Below, piece after piece: positions 18,174 to 27,957 of a stretch of DNA of 64,000 nt. The DNA lies in the NCBI RefSeq assembly GCF_009002475.1, contig NZ_AP019860.1:1488001-1552000 (forward strand), written 5' to 3'. Origin of the DNA: Candidatus Uabimicrobium amorphum. Its GTDB lineage: Bacteria; Planctomycetota; Uabimicrobiia; Uabimicrobiales; Uabimicrobiaceae. The first letter of the stretch is position 1; each line of letters begins with the position of its first letter. Both the position numbers and the translations under genes were made by a program. The notes beneath the pieces were generated by a model. The model was not told the origin of the DNA. It saw nothing but the letters and a program-made list of their open reading frames with translations, and made no database searches.

Positions 18174-20858
18174 CTACCTCAATTTTTGTAGCCATTGTTG
18201 GTCAACGTATCCTGCCATTTTCAGCTTATATAGCTTTAAACTCGTGTTTAAAAAAGAGACAATCCCTACTCTACCCTTTTGAAGTTTCGCGTTCTTGGTG
18301 TAACATAAAGTTCTTTTTTTGTATTGACCAGTGATCAGATTGCCTTTTTTCGTAAGTTTCATGACCAACATGCGATTACGGTTCACTGAAATGGACTTGT
18401 TTTTCATTGGGGGAACCAGAGCCGGTGCGAATAGTCCTATGCCTTTTCGCAATACGAAATGTCCTTTTCTCTCATCAATTTCCAATGTGTAACCATTCAG
18501 TGCCGCGAAACAAACTCCCAGTGCGTATGAACGATTGGTTGAATTGGATAAAAAAGATATTTCAACAGCAACATCACCATTAAATTCTACTTTATTTGAC
18601 ATCCCCACAGGAATTAAACCAGCTGTTATTTCAAAATGGTCTTTATGCATTTGGGTAGTAGCGTTTGGTATAATGTCGAAGTCTTGAAGACAACTGTAGT
18701 CGTTGAAAACATAGGTCATTTCAACAAAGCCATCGTCTTTAAATTTATAATCAGTTGCGTGAAAGTTTTTCTTCATTATTGTTGATATATGTCTTTTTCT
18801 CGCATTTTTATCTTCGACTTTGTTGTTTTTATCTGCCAGTTGCTTTTTACGCTCTACACCATCCTTTATCTTTTCTAGGATATTTTTTGTTCTGTATATT
18901 TTAAATTCTTTATGACTTTTTCTGTCAAAACGATCATTAGCCACTACCTGTATGGAGTTCTCGCCCTTAGATAAAGAAATCATACGTGTAAAATATTTTC
19001 CAAAACGCGTGGCGACTTTTTTGTTTACGTAAACTCTATCATAAAGTGGATCGGCAAGACATTTAATTTTAATTCTTTTTCTCGGTGTAGAAAAATTATT
19101 CTTTTTAGGAAAGACAATGGTAGGAGGTGGGCATTTGTCACTGTAATTGGTCGAAAATTTCTTAGTTGTTATGTTACCAGCACAGTCTTCCACCTTGAGG
19201 GTTACATTGTTTTCTCCTGGGACAAGAGAGTGTACAAAAACAAAAGATTCTTTCCCTTTTGTGGGTAAAATCTTACCATCGATACTTGCTTTCCAAGGGT
19301 TACTTTCCGATACATCAACGCGGATGTTAATTTGCTTTTCAATTATGAACTGCGGAGCGTCGACCGAAACAACTGGTGGAGTTTTATCCAACAAAAAGTA
19401 CACCACAGTTTGTTGACGTTTCCCATTTTGATCTGTGGCAACAATTTGATATTGTTTTTTTCCCTCGCCCTCCAATGGTAGGCGCAACTCAAATTGATTA
19501 TCATTCACCTGAGCATCAATTTTACCACAAAAAACACGTGGAGATTCCCCTGTAACGCGACCGCGAATTACCCAGACATTTTGATTGGTTTTCACCTCTT
19601 CTGTCGGGCTACCCACAACAAGTTGTAATGGTGTTTTCGGTGTCTTTTTTTCCGCGAGATCAATGGCATTGAGGAGGGCTTGCGCTTTTTCACTTGGTTG
19701 TTGTTCTAGAGCGAGTCGCAAATATTCGCGTGCAGACACATAGTTGTTTTCAATAAACGCCTTCTCCGCTTTTTGCATATATTCTTCAAAAAGACCAGCC
19801 TTTTCCGTCTTTGCGTTGTCATTTCCCGAAAAAGAAAGCACCATGAAAATAACAACAATCCCTGCAATACCTCCGACCATCGAATATATAAACTTTTTGT
19901 TGTGGCGTTGTGTCTGCAAAACGGTTTTCTGTGAAGCCAATGTCGCTTTCGATGTGCGCATTTTTCGCGGTGCAATGCGTTTTTTTCGCGGTGCAGCGTG
20001 TGTTTGTGGTAGTACTTGCGTTTGCGGAGATAGAAGATGTTGCAAATGATGAGCAAATTCTTGGGCGGTGGAATAACGATCTTCGCGTGACTTCGCTAGT
20101 GCTTTTAGACATACTTTTTCGAGTGCTACGGGAATTTGGGGATTAATTTCTCGCGGCGGCACAGGATCTTTTTCTACAGTTGCCCTCATCATCATAAAAA
20201 CGCTATCTCCTTTAAAAGGGATAGATTCAGTCAACATTTCGTAGAGAATAATTCCCAAAGAAAAAATGTCGGTGCGATGATCTATCGTATCATTTTCGCC
20301 TTTGGCCTGTTCGGGAGACATGTACCGCGGTGTGCCAAAAATATCTCCCGCACGCGATATCTTCGTGTCTGACTCTCGACGCTTCGCCAAACCAAAATCC
20401 ATAATGATTGGTTCGTTGTTGTTGTCAATCATAATGTTTTCTGGTTTTAGATCGCGGTGGATCACTCCTTGCTGGTGGGCATAGTGCATTGCCTGAGCGA
20501 TTTTGATAATGCACTTCACTGTTTCGGGTATTGCGAAACGGTGGTTTTTTAATTTTTTTTGTAGCGACATCCCCTCTATATAACTCATGACCAAGAAAGG
20601 GGTGTTATGCGTTTCTAGATGATGAATTCCCATGATATTGCCGTGCATTAATTGTGCCACTGAACGCGCTTCTTCCCAAAAACGTTGTGTTTTGGCACTT
20701 TTCTCATCATAGTTACCTAGTAGAAATTTGATGGCCACATTTCGCTGTAGTTTCGTATCAATCGCCTTGTAAACAACACCCATCCCTCCTTGCCCAAGTT
20801 TTTTTTCTATTTTGTAGTGCAGCACCATTGCATCTTTAGCTAAGTTTTTTATATTCAC
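18174..20858 (-). CDS. Receptor-like Ser/Thr protein kinase with Ig-like and LamG-like exterior
   Basis: An 894-residue protein. Residues 14-277 are a complete Hanks-type kinase: LGQGGMGVVYKA, VAIK (Lys44), HRDLKPEN (Asp136), DFGLAK (Asp154) and GTPRYMSPEQA. A basic linker leads to one membrane helix at 323-343. The exterior has a short helical repeat (about 355-400), two or three Ig-like segments (about 410-640) and a C-terminal region (about 690-890) whose strand pattern resembles a LamG/concanavalin jelly roll. It should sense an external ligand, perhaps a glycan, and phosphorylate cytoplasmic targets. The start is GTG 20858, with AAAGG eight bases upstream. Confidence 0.85.
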   Translation of the reverse strand: MNIKNLAKDAMVLHYKIEKKLGQGGMGVVYKAIDTKLQRNVAIKFLLGNYDEKSAKTQRFWEEARSVAQLMHGNIMGIHHLETHNTPFLVMSYIEGMSLQKKLKNHRFAIPETVKCIIKIAQAMHYAHQQGVIHRDLKPENIMIDNNNEPIIMDFGLAKRRESDTKISRAGDIFGTPRYMSPEQAKGENDTIDHRTDIFSLGIILYEMLTESIPFKGDSVFMMMRATVEKDPVPPREINPQIPVALEKVCLKALAKSREDRYSTAQEFAHHLQHLLSPQTQVLPQTHAAPRKKRIAPRKMRTSKATLASQKTVLQTQRHNKKFIYSMVGGIAGIVVIFMVLSFSGNDNAKTEKAGLFEEYMQKAEKAFIENNYVSAREYLRLALEQQPSEKAQALLNAIDLAEKKTPKTPLQLVVGSPTEEVKTNQNVWVIRGRVTGESPRVFCGKIDAQVNDNQFELRLPLEGEGKKQYQIVATDQNGKRQQTVVYFLLDKTPPVVSVDAPQFIIEKQINIRVDVSESNPWKASIDGKILPTKGKESFVFVHSLVPGENNVTLKVEDCAGNITTKKFSTNYSDKCPPPTIVFPKKNNFSTPRKRIKIKCLADPLYDRVYVNKKVATRFGKYFTRMISLSKGENSIQVVANDRFDRKSHKEFKIYRTKNILEKIKDGVERKKQLADKNNKVEDKNARKRHISTIMKKNFHATDYKFKDDGFVEMTYVFNDYSCLQDFDIIPNATTQMHKDHFEITAGLIPVGMSNKVEFNGDVAVEISFLSNSTNRSYALGVCFAALNGYTLEIDERKGHFVLRKGIGLFAPALVPPMKNKSISVNRNRMLVMKLTKKGNLITGQYKKRTLCYTKNAKLQKGRVGIVSFLNTSLKLYKLKMAGYVDQQWLQKLR

Positions 20859-21266
20859 ATGAAACGCCTTTCATTAAAGCGAATATTCACAGTAACATTG
20901 GCGTTATTATAAACGAATGTTATTGCATAGTAAATAGCTACAGAAAAAATAACTGTGCTAGTTGTTGTATAGGACAAATTTTGCAATCGTTGTCGCAATG
21001 TGCTTGAAAAACAATTCATATTGCAAAATAAAACCCGATGTCTAAAAAATAGACACTAGTTGGCGTTTTGAAGTTTTTGTGTACCACTAGTAAAACCCTG
21101 CAGAATAAAACTGCTTTTCATAAGAAAATTTTATTTGCTTTATATGCTACCAAAATATTACAATAGTCTATAGTGACTACTATAAAGGTCACTGTCTATT
21201 TTTTGGACATATCTTTGATTTTTATATTGTACTAGATAAATGCACAAGACTTATAAGGGAATGTAT
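20859..21266. other. Divergent spacer with a long-range inverted repeat
   Basis: About 400 bases with no supported gene. An inverted repeat of about 20 bases lies at 21038-21057 (atgtctaaaaaatagacact) and 21191-21210, with two mismatches, 133 bases apart. Within it a shorter repeat flanks 21172-21193 (agtgac/gtcact). The region must contain the promoters of the kinase (leftward) and the pilin-like gene (rightward); the inverted repeat may be a regulatory site or a small repeat element. Confidence 0.5.
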
Positions 21267-21962
21267 ATGCGTGGTTTTTTACATGAAAAAGGATTGGCTT
21301 TGATGTTTGCCGTGATAGCGGCAATCATCGTTATGGGGGGAATTGTGACTCTACTGACAAAATCAGCAAATTCACACCATATTCGTCAGCAAAAAGCACT
21401 AAAAGCATGTCACCAAGCAGCGCAATCCGGTTTACAAGCAACGGCGATTGTTATCCGAGAACACCTGAATGAAAATGAGGTGCCTGTGGAAGTTCACGGG
21501 AATTGCGGCAACTGGAACTCTGTTGTCGTACGCATTGATGATCATGGGACCCAAAAATGGGTAGAGCTTGCCACAGGCGAAGAGTCTCCCGCAAATTTTA
21601 ATGCTGCGGCACGCAAAGTATACGATCAAGTTTCGGTAAAAACACCAATACGTCAGAGAAAGAACAATGAATTTCGCGTACGATTAACGGCGGTACAGTC
21701 GCGCCAAAATTCTGATCCAAATGCACATGACTTTGACGTAGTATCTACAGGGGTATTTGATGGTGAAGCGGTTGCGTTTCGTGGATTAATCATGCAAGTC
21801 CGTAGACAAGGCAATAGCATCATACCGCATAAAACAGATGATGAGATTTTAAAAACCAATGGGCAAATTTCATTTTTTTCGGATAGCGCAACGTTCCAAG
21901 GAGACAAATATTTTTTTGTTTTACAAGCAAGTGGTGTTCATCGCACGAAAGTGGAAGAGTGA
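21267..21962 (+). CDS. PilX/type IV minor pilin-like protein
   Basis: A 231-residue protein beginning with a short positive leader, then EKGLALMFAVIAAIIVMGGIVTLLTKSA, a single N-terminal helix typical of PilX-like and minor pilin proteins (Gly-Leu-Ala near the processing point). The following part (HHIRQQKALKACHQAAQSGLQA) matches the amphipathic helix extension seen in PilX N-terminal domains. The rest is beta-rich. I chose ATG 21267 because AAGGGA lies six bases upstream; the ATG at 21240 has no such site. No other pilus genes are adjacent, so its machine is elsewhere. Confidence 0.6.
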   Translation: MRGFLHEKGLALMFAVIAAIIVMGGIVTLLTKSANSHHIRQQKALKACHQAAQSGLQATAIVIREHLNENEVPVEVHGNCGNWNSVVVRIDDHGTQKWVELATGEESPANFNAAARKVYDQVSVKTPIRQRKNNEFRVRLTAVQSRQNSDPNAHDFDVVSTGVFDGEAVAFRGLIMQVRRQGNSIIPHKTDDEILKTNGQISFFSDSATFQGDKYFFVLQASGVHRTKVEE

Positions 21963-22020
21963 ACAGATACTTAACTAGTATTATGAACGATTATTTGTGA
22001 TAACAAAACGCAATAGAACG

Positions 22021-22722
22021 CTAGTTTGTATTCGTTTTTTTCCACACGAACATAAAACTAATTGGTTTATTGTGGTAGGCCTTCCAATTCGGTTTTTTCT
22101 TAATCCATGCGTCGTCAACAATGCGCTCATACATTTCTGTCAGTTGCCACGAGCTTCTTAAAGCTGCTTGCACATGGTCACTCATGAGATGAACATAGTT
22201 GTGAATCGCGATAGAGTTTCCCTCTTCGTCATCAAAGTGGGTGGGGATTCCACTTAGTAAGAAAAATGGGTGGTAACCTAGTATAATGAAGTAGCCATTT
22301 GCGGTGACAATGCGCTGTGCTTCCTTGTATAGAGGTTCTAGACTTGGTATATGTTCGTTTGCTAAAGAGCACATAGCTAGATGATATGTGTCGTCTACGA
22401 ATTTGGTATTGCGTATGTCACCGTGGGTGAGATTACGATAGATATTTTTTTCCTTGGCAACGTTCATCATTTCTGGAGTTATATCAATTCCATCTAACTC
22501 TCTTACCCCTTGTCGTTTTAACCAAATTCCAGTGCGACCTGTTCCACAAGCGAGGTCTATCGCGGTCTCTATTTTTGTCCAGTATATATTTTTTATTTTT
22601 CCCAGTAAGTCAAAATCCATTTCATCGTAAACAGTGTCGTCGTAAGTCCCTACCCACTTGCGATAGCCTTGGCGTACCGACAATGTCGGGTAATGGCGAT
22701 TGTCAAATTCAGAAAATTCCAT
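22021..22722 (-). CDS. Class I SAM-dependent methyltransferase
   Basis: A 233-residue enzyme with motif I AIDLACGTGRTG, an acidic end of strand 2 (ELDGIDIT), motif LAMCSLANEHIP and a post-motif region. The substrate is unknown. ATG 22722 is preferred since AGGAG lies seven bases upstream; the longer frame from 22746 would place that site inside the coding region. It stands alone between divergent neighbours. Confidence 0.82.
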   Translation of the reverse strand: MEFSEFDNRHYPTLSVRQGYRKWVGTYDDTVYDEMDFDLLGKIKNIYWTKIETAIDLACGTGRTGIWLKRQGVRELDGIDITPEMMNVAKEKNIYRNLTHGDIRNTKFVDDTYHLAMCSLANEHIPSLEPLYKEAQRIVTANGYFIILGYHPFFLLSGIPTHFDDEEGNSIAIHNYVHLMSDHVQAALRSSWQLTEMYERIVDDAWIKKKPNWKAYHNKPISFMFVWKKTNTN

Positions 22723-22821
22723 TTTTTTCTCCTTGGGAACATTCATATACCAGCATTTTTTATTGGAAGTCTATTGAAAAATGCAATAGAATTATAGCTT
22801 ATTTTGCCAACGGAGATTTTT

Positions 22822-23523
22822 ATGAGAAAAACCATATTAGCTGTTGTTTTTATGAGTATAATTTCTATTGTAATATTTTTTGGGCCAAACGAGAAAAGAA
22901 ATATTACAAATCAAATATGCCCGGTCATGACTGCGGAAAAGATAGATCCCAATATCTACTATGATTACAATGGACAAAGAGTTTACCTTTGTTGTAAAAG
23001 ATGTATAAAAAAGTTTAGCGCCGCACCACAAAAATACATGAAAAACTTTCGCGTGGATACGCCACTGCAAGTACAGCAAGGTTTTCGGGAAAAGTTAACC
23101 TCTTTTGTGGGAAAATTACATCCCATTTCCGTACACTTTCCCATAGCACTTTTTTTTGCCGCAGTGCTTGGCGAAATACTCTCGCTGTTATACAACAAAC
23201 AGCTTCAGCAGGCGATCAACTATTGCTTCAATATTGCCGCAATCAGCTCTGTAATTGCCGTAGTTCTTGGATGGTGCGCTCATATATCCTCCACCTACAA
23301 AAACGAATTACACACTGTCGCCAACTATCATAAAGTGATGGGGATTTTGACAGCGATACTCATTATCACCGTTAGCGTACTCAATAGCAAAAAGCAAACT
23401 GCGTCGCAAACGCAGTTAGAAAAGCTATACTGGCCGTGTATACTGATAACATCCATTATTATCGGAATCACCGGATTTTTAGGGTCATCACTGATTTTTG
23501 GATTAGGACATTATAATTGGTAG
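22822..23523 (+). CDS. Membrane protein with YHS-like metal site and DUF2231 domain
   Basis: A 233-residue protein. After an N-terminal membrane helix comes a short YHS/TRASH-like segment: CPVM, then YNGQRVYLCCKRCIKKF, with cysteines suited to bind a transition metal. The remainder has four helices beginning with LHPISVHFPIALFFAAVLGE, the signature of DUF2231 membrane proteins, which often appear beside copper or heme genes. A role in metal handling or as a quinone/heme membrane protein is plausible only. CGGAG supports ATG 22822. The gene overlaps the next one by 7 bases. Confidence 0.7.
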   Translation: MRKTILAVVFMSIISIVIFFGPNEKRNITNQICPVMTAEKIDPNIYYDYNGQRVYLCCKRCIKKFSAAPQKYMKNFRVDTPLQVQQGFREKLTSFVGKLHPISVHFPIALFFAAVLGEILSLLYNKQLQQAINYCFNIAAISSVIAVVLGWCAHISSTYKNELHTVANYHKVMGILTAILIITVSVLNSKKQTASQTQLEKLYWPCILITSIIIGITGFLGSSLIFGLGHYNW

Positions 23524-24701
23524 ATAAGTACGATTACTACAAGAACGCAACATGCGCTATTGCCATGCCATTCGCCGCTCTCGATATGGAATTGTTTGAA
23601 GAAAATATCGAGAAGGTGGCGAAACGCGCTTGTGAAAAACCGATTCGCATTGCATCGAAGTCGATTCGTAGTGTAGAATTAATAAAGCGCATTCTAAATA
23701 GCCATTCTATTTTTCAGGGCGTTATGTCCTATAGTGCTGATGAAGCCATTTATCTTCATAACAGCGGGATTGAGGATATTTTAGTGGCATATCCCATATT
23801 TGATCCACGCAGAATACGATCCATATGCCAATTAACACAAACGAACATTACCTTAATGGTGGATTGTATAGATCATGCGCGACAAATCTCGCAAATTTGC
23901 TGTGAAAACAACACCACATTACCAATATGTGTGGATGTCGATATGTCGAGTTCTTTTCCGGGAATCCACTTTGGCGTTAGACGTTCGCCACTCAATACTG
24001 CACAGCAGGTTTTGCAACTCGTACAAGAAATGGATACCCTACCAGGTGTGTCGTTTGCCGGGGTAATGGGATATGAGGCGCAAATAGCTGGTTTGGGAGA
24101 CAAGAGCCCATTTAATAATTTTATAATGAATGCTGTCATTCGCCAGCTCAAAAAGATATCCATTCAACAAATACAAAAACGTCGGCAAAATGTTGTCGAA
24201 ACACTACAACAAAATGGTTTTTCATGTAAAATCGTAAATGGAGGCGGCACGGGAAGTTTAGAAACAACTTCTTTAGAACCTTGCATTACAGAGGTTACAG
24301 CAGGATCTGCATTTTTTTCACCGGGGCTATTTGATTACTATTGCAATTTCCAACACAACCCAGCTCTGTTTTATGCCATCGAGGTTACACGCACGCCAAC
24401 CGCGAATATTTTTACATGTCATGGCGGTGGCTACGTGGCTTCTGGCACGGGAAAAGACAAAATTCCACAACCCTATTTACCAAAAAAGAGCAAGTTGCTT
24501 GATACCGAAGGCGCAGGAGAAGTTCAAACGCCAGTAGTTTATCGTGGTAAAAAGAAAATACAACTCGGAGACCCTATTTTTATGCGCCACAGCAAAGCAG
24601 GTGAATTATGCGAACATTTTAACAGTATACATCTGGTAAAAAACGGTAAGGTAGTAGATGAAGTAAGCACATATCGCGGCGAAGGCAAATGTTTTTTGTA
24701 G
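23517..24701 (+). CDS. PLP-dependent amino acid deaminase/aldolase (DSD1/D-threonine aldolase family)
   Basis: A 394-residue fold-type III PLP enzyme. The N-terminal alanine-racemase-like barrel has PIRIASKSIRS with the likely Schiff-base Lys48. The C-terminal domain ends with FMRHSKAGELCEHFN, where His and Cys match the zinc ligands of D-serine dehydratase and D-threonine aldolase relatives. The substrate is probably a beta-hydroxy D-amino acid, but is not fixed. The start is a TTG at 23517 with AGGA eight bases before it; it overlaps the preceding membrane protein gene, so coupling is likely. Confidence 0.8.
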   Translation: MVDKYDYYKNATCAIAMPFAALDMELFEENIEKVAKRACEKPIRIASKSIRSVELIKRILNSHSIFQGVMSYSADEAIYLHNSGIEDILVAYPIFDPRRIRSICQLTQTNITLMVDCIDHARQISQICCENNTTLPICVDVDMSSSFPGIHFGVRRSPLNTAQQVLQLVQEMDTLPGVSFAGVMGYEAQIAGLGDKSPFNNFIMNAVIRQLKKISIQQIQKRRQNVVETLQQNGFSCKIVNGGGTGSLETTSLEPCITEVTAGSAFFSPGLFDYYCNFQHNPALFYAIEVTRTPTANIFTCHGGGYVASGTGKDKIPQPYLPKKSKLLDTEGAGEVQTPVVYRGKKKIQLGDPIFMRHSKAGELCEHFNSIHLVKNGKVVDEVSTYRGEGKCFL

Positions 24702-24863
24702 CCAATGTTTTTAATAAATCTAACTATCCAGATTATTCATATAACCATTCAAATTTACAGTAATGACTTCAGAGCCTATTTTCGGGAATGGGCTCGGGCT
24801 CAAAATCGAGCAGGATGAGATTTCCTCCTTGTTCAATTACATATACATCAGAAGAGAAAATAG

Positions 24864-26171
24864 ATGAAAACTTTTACGGGAAAAAACTGGCAAAATTGGT
24901 CAGGATCAGTCTCTTGTATGCCCAATAAAATATTCTTTCCGACGAGCGAACAAGATATTATCGATGCAATACAACAGGTAAAATATAAAAAACAAGCTAT
25001 TCGCGTTGAGGGATCGCGACACTCTTTTACACCTCTCATTGAAACTGAAGATAACATACTGTCTCTCAAGCAATATCATGGCATTTACAGCATCGACGAA
25101 GAAAAATGCGAAGCTACCGTAAAATCGGGTACACAGCTTCGGGCTTTGGGGCAGATGCTTGCAGATAGAGGCTTGGCAATGCAAAATTTGGGAGACATCG
25201 ATTGTCAAACCATTGCCGGTGCAGTATCGACGGGAACTCATGGTACAGGACTGTCACTAGGAGGTATCGCAACCCAAGTGGCAAGTTTTAGTTTAGTCAC
25301 CGCAGATGGAGAGGTGATACACTGCTCAGAAACAGAGAATAGCGAAGTGTTCAAGGCCGGACAGATCTCTCTGGGGGCCTTGGGTATTATTAGTAAACTC
25401 ACGCTCAAACTTATGCCCGCATATTATCTGAAGGTCGTCAAAAAACGCTGCACTCTTGATGAGAGTTTAGAAAATTTTACACAAAACATCGAAAACAATC
25501 GCCACTTTGAGTTTTTCTGGTTGCCGCACACCAATTACACATATACCAAGGCAATGAACATCACCAATGACAAAAAAGATCGCGGTACGTGGCGTAAATA
25601 CTTTAGCGAAATTGTTTTCGAAAACGGAGCGCTATTTATGTTTGGGAGTTTATGCCGTCTTTTTCCACGATGGTCACAAAAAATTAGTGCCGCAGGTACG
25701 TCGTTAATCCCACAAGGCGAAGAAACAAACTTGAGTGCGAATATTTTTAGCAGCTATCGGTGGGTAAGATTTCACGAAATGGAATACTCTGTACCGCTGG
25801 AAAAAGGCACAGAAGTACTCCGGGAAATCGAAGCCTTCATCCGCAAAGAAAATATCAAAGTGACTTTCCCCATAGAGTTTCGCGTTGCCAAAGAGGACGA
25901 CATTTATTTGAGTCCTTCTTATGGAAGGCCAAGCGTGTACATCGCAATCCATAGCTTTAAGGGTGTACCTTACGAAAAATACTTTGCGGGTTGTGAAGCC
26001 ATTTTCCGTAAATACAACGGTAGACCGCACTGGGGAAAAATGCATAATCTTAAGGCCAGTGACTTCAAGAATATTTACCCCAAATGGGAAAATTTTCATC
26101 GTGTGCGTCGCGAGCTAGATCCCGATGGTTTGTTTATGAATCCGTATTTGCAATCTATTTTTGAGGAATAA
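24864..26171 (+). CDS. FAD-linked sugar-1,4-lactone oxidase (VAO family)
   Basis: A 435-residue flavoprotein. The FAD-binding N-terminal half contains VEGSRHSFTPL, where His53 is the site of covalent histidyl-FAD in the aldonolactone oxidases, then STGTHGTGLSLGGIATQV. The C-terminal half has the HWGK motif near 389, which carries the catalytic Lys in L-gulono/D-arabinono-lactone oxidases and alditol oxidase. Substrate could be an aldonolactone or alditol. AGAAGAGA lies before the ATG. The transporter gene follows after 3 bases. Confidence 0.85.
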   Translation: MKTFTGKNWQNWSGSVSCMPNKIFFPTSEQDIIDAIQQVKYKKQAIRVEGSRHSFTPLIETEDNILSLKQYHGIYSIDEEKCEATVKSGTQLRALGQMLADRGLAMQNLGDIDCQTIAGAVSTGTHGTGLSLGGIATQVASFSLVTADGEVIHCSETENSEVFKAGQISLGALGIISKLTLKLMPAYYLKVVKKRCTLDESLENFTQNIENNRHFEFFWLPHTNYTYTKAMNITNDKKDRGTWRKYFSEIVFENGALFMFGSLCRLFPRWSQKISAAGTSLIPQGEETNLSANIFSSYRWVRFHEMEYSVPLEKGTEVLREIEAFIRKENIKVTFPIEFRVAKEDDIYLSPSYGRPSVYIAIHSFKGVPYEKYFAGCEAIFRKYNGRPHWGKMHNLKASDFKNIYPKWENFHRVRRELDPDGLFMNPYLQSIFEE

Positions 26172-26174
26172 CAG

Positions 26175-27956
26175 ATGGACAACGAAATTCGCGAGCAACA
26201 CAACATGGTCGAATTAACCGGGTCACTACCCAATAACTCCCTAACAAATGAAGATATCGCTCCTACTAAGATTGCTGAACGCAGCTGGAGCCGGTGGGAT
26301 ATTGCCGCACTATGGATCGGTATGGCGGTTTGTATACCCACATACATGCTTGCCGCGAGTTTACTGAACGAAGGTATGAACTGGTGGCAGGCGATTTTAA
26401 CGGTACTGATTGGAAATGTCGTTGTCTTGCTACCTATGATTCTCAATGCACACCCCGGAACCAAATACGGAATTCCATTTCCGGTATTAACTAGAGCCTC
26501 TTTTGGAACAAAAGGTGCACATATTCCTTCGATTTTAAGGGCACTTGTTGCTTGTGGGTGGTTTGGAATACAAACATGGATTGGCGGATTTGCCATTTAT
26601 GTTTGTTTGATTAAATTTTACCCTTCGATACAGTCCGCAGAAAAACTATTTATTGGCATCAATGTTTGGCAGTTGTCGTGTTTCTTAATTTTCTGGGCAT
26701 GCAATATGGCGATTATTGTCGCGGGCATTGAATCCATTCGTTGGTTAGAGAATTATGTCGCTCCGATCTTAATACTCATGGGTTTAGGGCTACTGGGATG
26801 GTCCTTGGCCACCGTAGGCATGCAAAAGGCTTTAGACAACACGCAAACCTTTACGCAACCAGCGGTTGTTGTCAGTGAAAATTTTTCAAGTGAAACGATT
26901 ACCTTAAGTTTATATGCTCTCGAATCTGAGGGAAAAAGTCGTGTAACCCAAGTTGTGATCACCGAAAATGATCGCACGACCACCGTCGCGTATGCAAAAC
27001 AAATTACCTACAAGATTCAAAAATTGCCGCAAGCAAATGAACAGGTAACCTTGGGAATTGTCTTTCGCAATGACCAGCACCAAAGTAAGTCGATTGTTAA
27101 AACGCTACGTTATACCCCGGAATCTTCACCAAGCCCCCCACAAAAACGCGATTTTTGGAAGATATTCTTTCCCCTGTTGACTGCCATTATTGGCTTTTGG
27201 GCGACGCTGTCTTTAAACATTCCCGATTTTACACGTTACGCAAGCTCACAAAAAGAACACATCGCTGGACAATTTATCGGTTTACCGCTGACGATGGCTT
27301 TGTACTCTTTTGTAGGTCTTATTGCCACCAGTACCGGAATCATTCTCTTTTCGGATATCCTGATCGCCCAAGACGCACCATGGGACCCGGTAACTCTGCT
27401 TTCTAGAGTGGAACAGCCATGGATCGTTGTCGTTGCAATGATATTTATTGCCATTGCCACGTTGTCGACAAACCTAGCGGCGAATGTCGTTGCCCCGGCA
27501 AATGGTTTTTCCAACCTATATCCACAAAAGATAAGTTTTACCACCGGAGGTCTTATTACTGGGATTATTGGTATTGCCATTTGCCCATGGAAATTAATTG
27601 AAAGTACCCAAGGATATATTTTTACGTGGCTTATTGGCTATAGTGCGTTACTTGGTCCTATCGCAGGTATTGTGATCGCCGACTACTTTCTCGTACGCAA
27701 AACGCGCTTAAATCTCGCGGCATTGTACGATGAAAATGCTGAGTATAGCTACACAAACGGTTTTAACAACGTAGCAATTATCGCCTTAATTTTGGGAGTT
27801 ATTCCAAACATTCCCGGTTTTCTGGCAGCTTGTGGCTTTGTCAACTCCGTACCACAAATTTTCATGACCATTTACACATACGCGTGGTTTGTGGGTTTCT
27901 TTATTTCATTGTTTGTCTACATCGTGTTAATGCCGAAGGCAAAAGGGGACGGATAA
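26175..27956 (+). CDS. NCS1 nucleobase:cation symporter with an inserted periplasmic domain
   Basis: A 593-residue transporter, about 100 residues longer than typical NCS1 proteins. Helices TM1-TM5 (about 40-215) and TM6 onward (about 330-590) show family motifs such as GIPFPVLTRASFG, GWFGIQTWIGG, LNIPDFTRYA and GPIAGIVIADYFLVRK. Between TM5 and TM6, residues about 227-325 form a beta-rich soluble segment ending in a Pro/Ser linker (SSPSPPQ), resembling an FN3/Ig-like unit. By NCS1 topology this loop faces the periplasm. Substrates of the family are purines, pyrimidines, hydantoins and allantoin. It forms a close group with the oxidase upstream and the sirtuin downstream. Confidence 0.85.
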   Translation: MDNEIREQHNMVELTGSLPNNSLTNEDIAPTKIAERSWSRWDIAALWIGMAVCIPTYMLAASLLNEGMNWWQAILTVLIGNVVVLLPMILNAHPGTKYGIPFPVLTRASFGTKGAHIPSILRALVACGWFGIQTWIGGFAIYVCLIKFYPSIQSAEKLFIGINVWQLSCFLIFWACNMAIIVAGIESIRWLENYVAPILILMGLGLLGWSLATVGMQKALDNTQTFTQPAVVVSENFSSETITLSLYALESEGKSRVTQVVITENDRTTTVAYAKQITYKIQKLPQANEQVTLGIVFRNDQHQSKSIVKTLRYTPESSPSPPQKRDFWKIFFPLLTAIIGFWATLSLNIPDFTRYASSQKEHIAGQFIGLPLTMALYSFVGLIATSTGIILFSDILIAQDAPWDPVTLLSRVEQPWIVVVAMIFIAIATLSTNLAANVVAPANGFSNLYPQKISFTTGGLITGIIGIAICPWKLIESTQGYIFTWLIGYSALLGPIAGIVIADYFLVRKTRLNLAALYDENAEYSYTNGFNNVAIIALILGVIPNIPGFLAACGFVNSVPQIFMTIYTYAWFVGFFISLFVYIVLMPKAKGDG

Positions 27957-27957
27957 C

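Noticed and set aside
20851-20863. parS-like site (ttcacatgaaac)
   Set aside because: It matches only part of the parS consensus, overlaps a kinase start codon and Shine-Dalgarno, and is far from parAB.
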